5,543 nucleotides of DNA from Novosphingobium sp. (GTDB lineage: Bacteria > Pseudomonadota > Alphaproteobacteria > Sphingomonadales > Sphingomonadaceae): assembly GCA_030830245.1 (NCBI GenBank), contig JAURNJ010000043.1, positions 1 through 5,543 on the forward strand. The letters run 5' to 3'. The notes beneath the pieces are model-generated. The model ran no database searches, was not told where the DNA came from, and saw nothing but the letters and a program-made list of their open reading frames with translations. The position numbers and the translations under genes were made by a program. This document shows, one piece after another, positions 5,409 through 5,543 of the stretch (positions within the stretch are counted from its first letter, which is position 1; each line of letters starts with the position of its first letter).

Positions 5409-5543
5409 ATGTCCGACCTTGAAACCGCCATCGAAGCCGCCTTCGAGGCGCGCGACAGCGTTACTCCGGCCAGCGCGGACGTACGCAAGATCGTCGATGA
5501 AGCACTGGAACTGCTCGATTCGGGCAAGGCGCGCGTCGCCGAG
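5409..5543 (+). CDS. dapD: 2,3,4,5-tetrahydropyridine-2,6-dicarboxylate N-succinyltransferase, N-terminal 45 aa (runs off the right edge)
   Basis: Cytoplasmic enzyme that transfers succinyl from succinyl-CoA to tetrahydrodipicolinate in the succinylase branch of lysine and meso-diaminopimelate synthesis. Only the N-terminal helical domain is in view: [20 protein letters not shown] (1-20), then [19 protein letters not shown] (27-45). That pattern (LExxIExAFExRD, followed by VxxALxLLDSGxxRVAE) is the characteristic DapD start. The left-handed beta-helix catalytic domain lies outside the window. The frame is open to the edge and codon use matches its neighbours. It is separate from the decayed cluster upstream and looks intact. 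Confidence 0.92.
   Translation, partial: MSDLETAIEAAFEARDSVTPASADVRKIVDEALELLDSGKARVAE

Overview
The window looks like a chromosomal segment of a high-GC alphaproteobacterium, most probably a sphingomonad (Novosphingobium/Sphingomonas type). I base this on the protein sequences: an alpha-type SspB adaptor with a C-terminal VVTVDF-lysine tail, a monofunctional HisB next to HisH, a small conserved protein following sspB, Gmk, and the start of DapD. No rRNA, tRNA, CRISPR array, insertion sequence or phage gene is visible.

Layout. (1) 7-1242, minus strand: hisB then hisH, 12 bp apart, the front of a histidine-biosynthesis operon continuing off the left edge. (2) 1243-1400: divergent intergenic region with a good promoter candidate for hisB whose predicted start lies at the ATG, so hisB may be leaderless. 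(3) 1401-2986, plus strand: sspB and a 135-aa conserved protein of unknown function overlap by 4 bp (ATGA), followed 30 bp later by gmk. (4) 2987-3110: intergenic region with an imperfect inverted repeat and a CtrA-like box. (5) 3111-5335, plus strand: a degraded envelope-type cluster. It holds an intact 74-aa secreted/membrane miniprotein, a gene for a NoeA-like methyltransferase that has lost its whole catalytic half, and an alkaline-phosphatase-superfamily (sulfatase-like) membrane enzyme that has lost its N-terminal part and also carries a frameshift. (6) 5409-end: the first 45 codons of dapD with a clear Shine-Dalgarno.

How the genes work together. Most are housekeeping: histidine and lysine/peptidoglycan precursor synthesis, GMP phosphorylation, and delivery of ssrA-tagged proteins to ClpXP. 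The notable part is region 5. The methyltransferase reading frame runs directly into the middle of the sulfatase-like gene in another frame around 4130-4146. This is what an internal deletion removing the end of one gene and the start of the next would produce. A second lesion near 4690-4700 shifts the sulfatase-like frame by one base. The surviving N-terminal half of the methyltransferase protein contains a D-x4-N-x11-D pattern resembling the catalytic and metal-binding loops of kinase-fold phosphotransferases. I regard that as the most interesting unexplained signal here.
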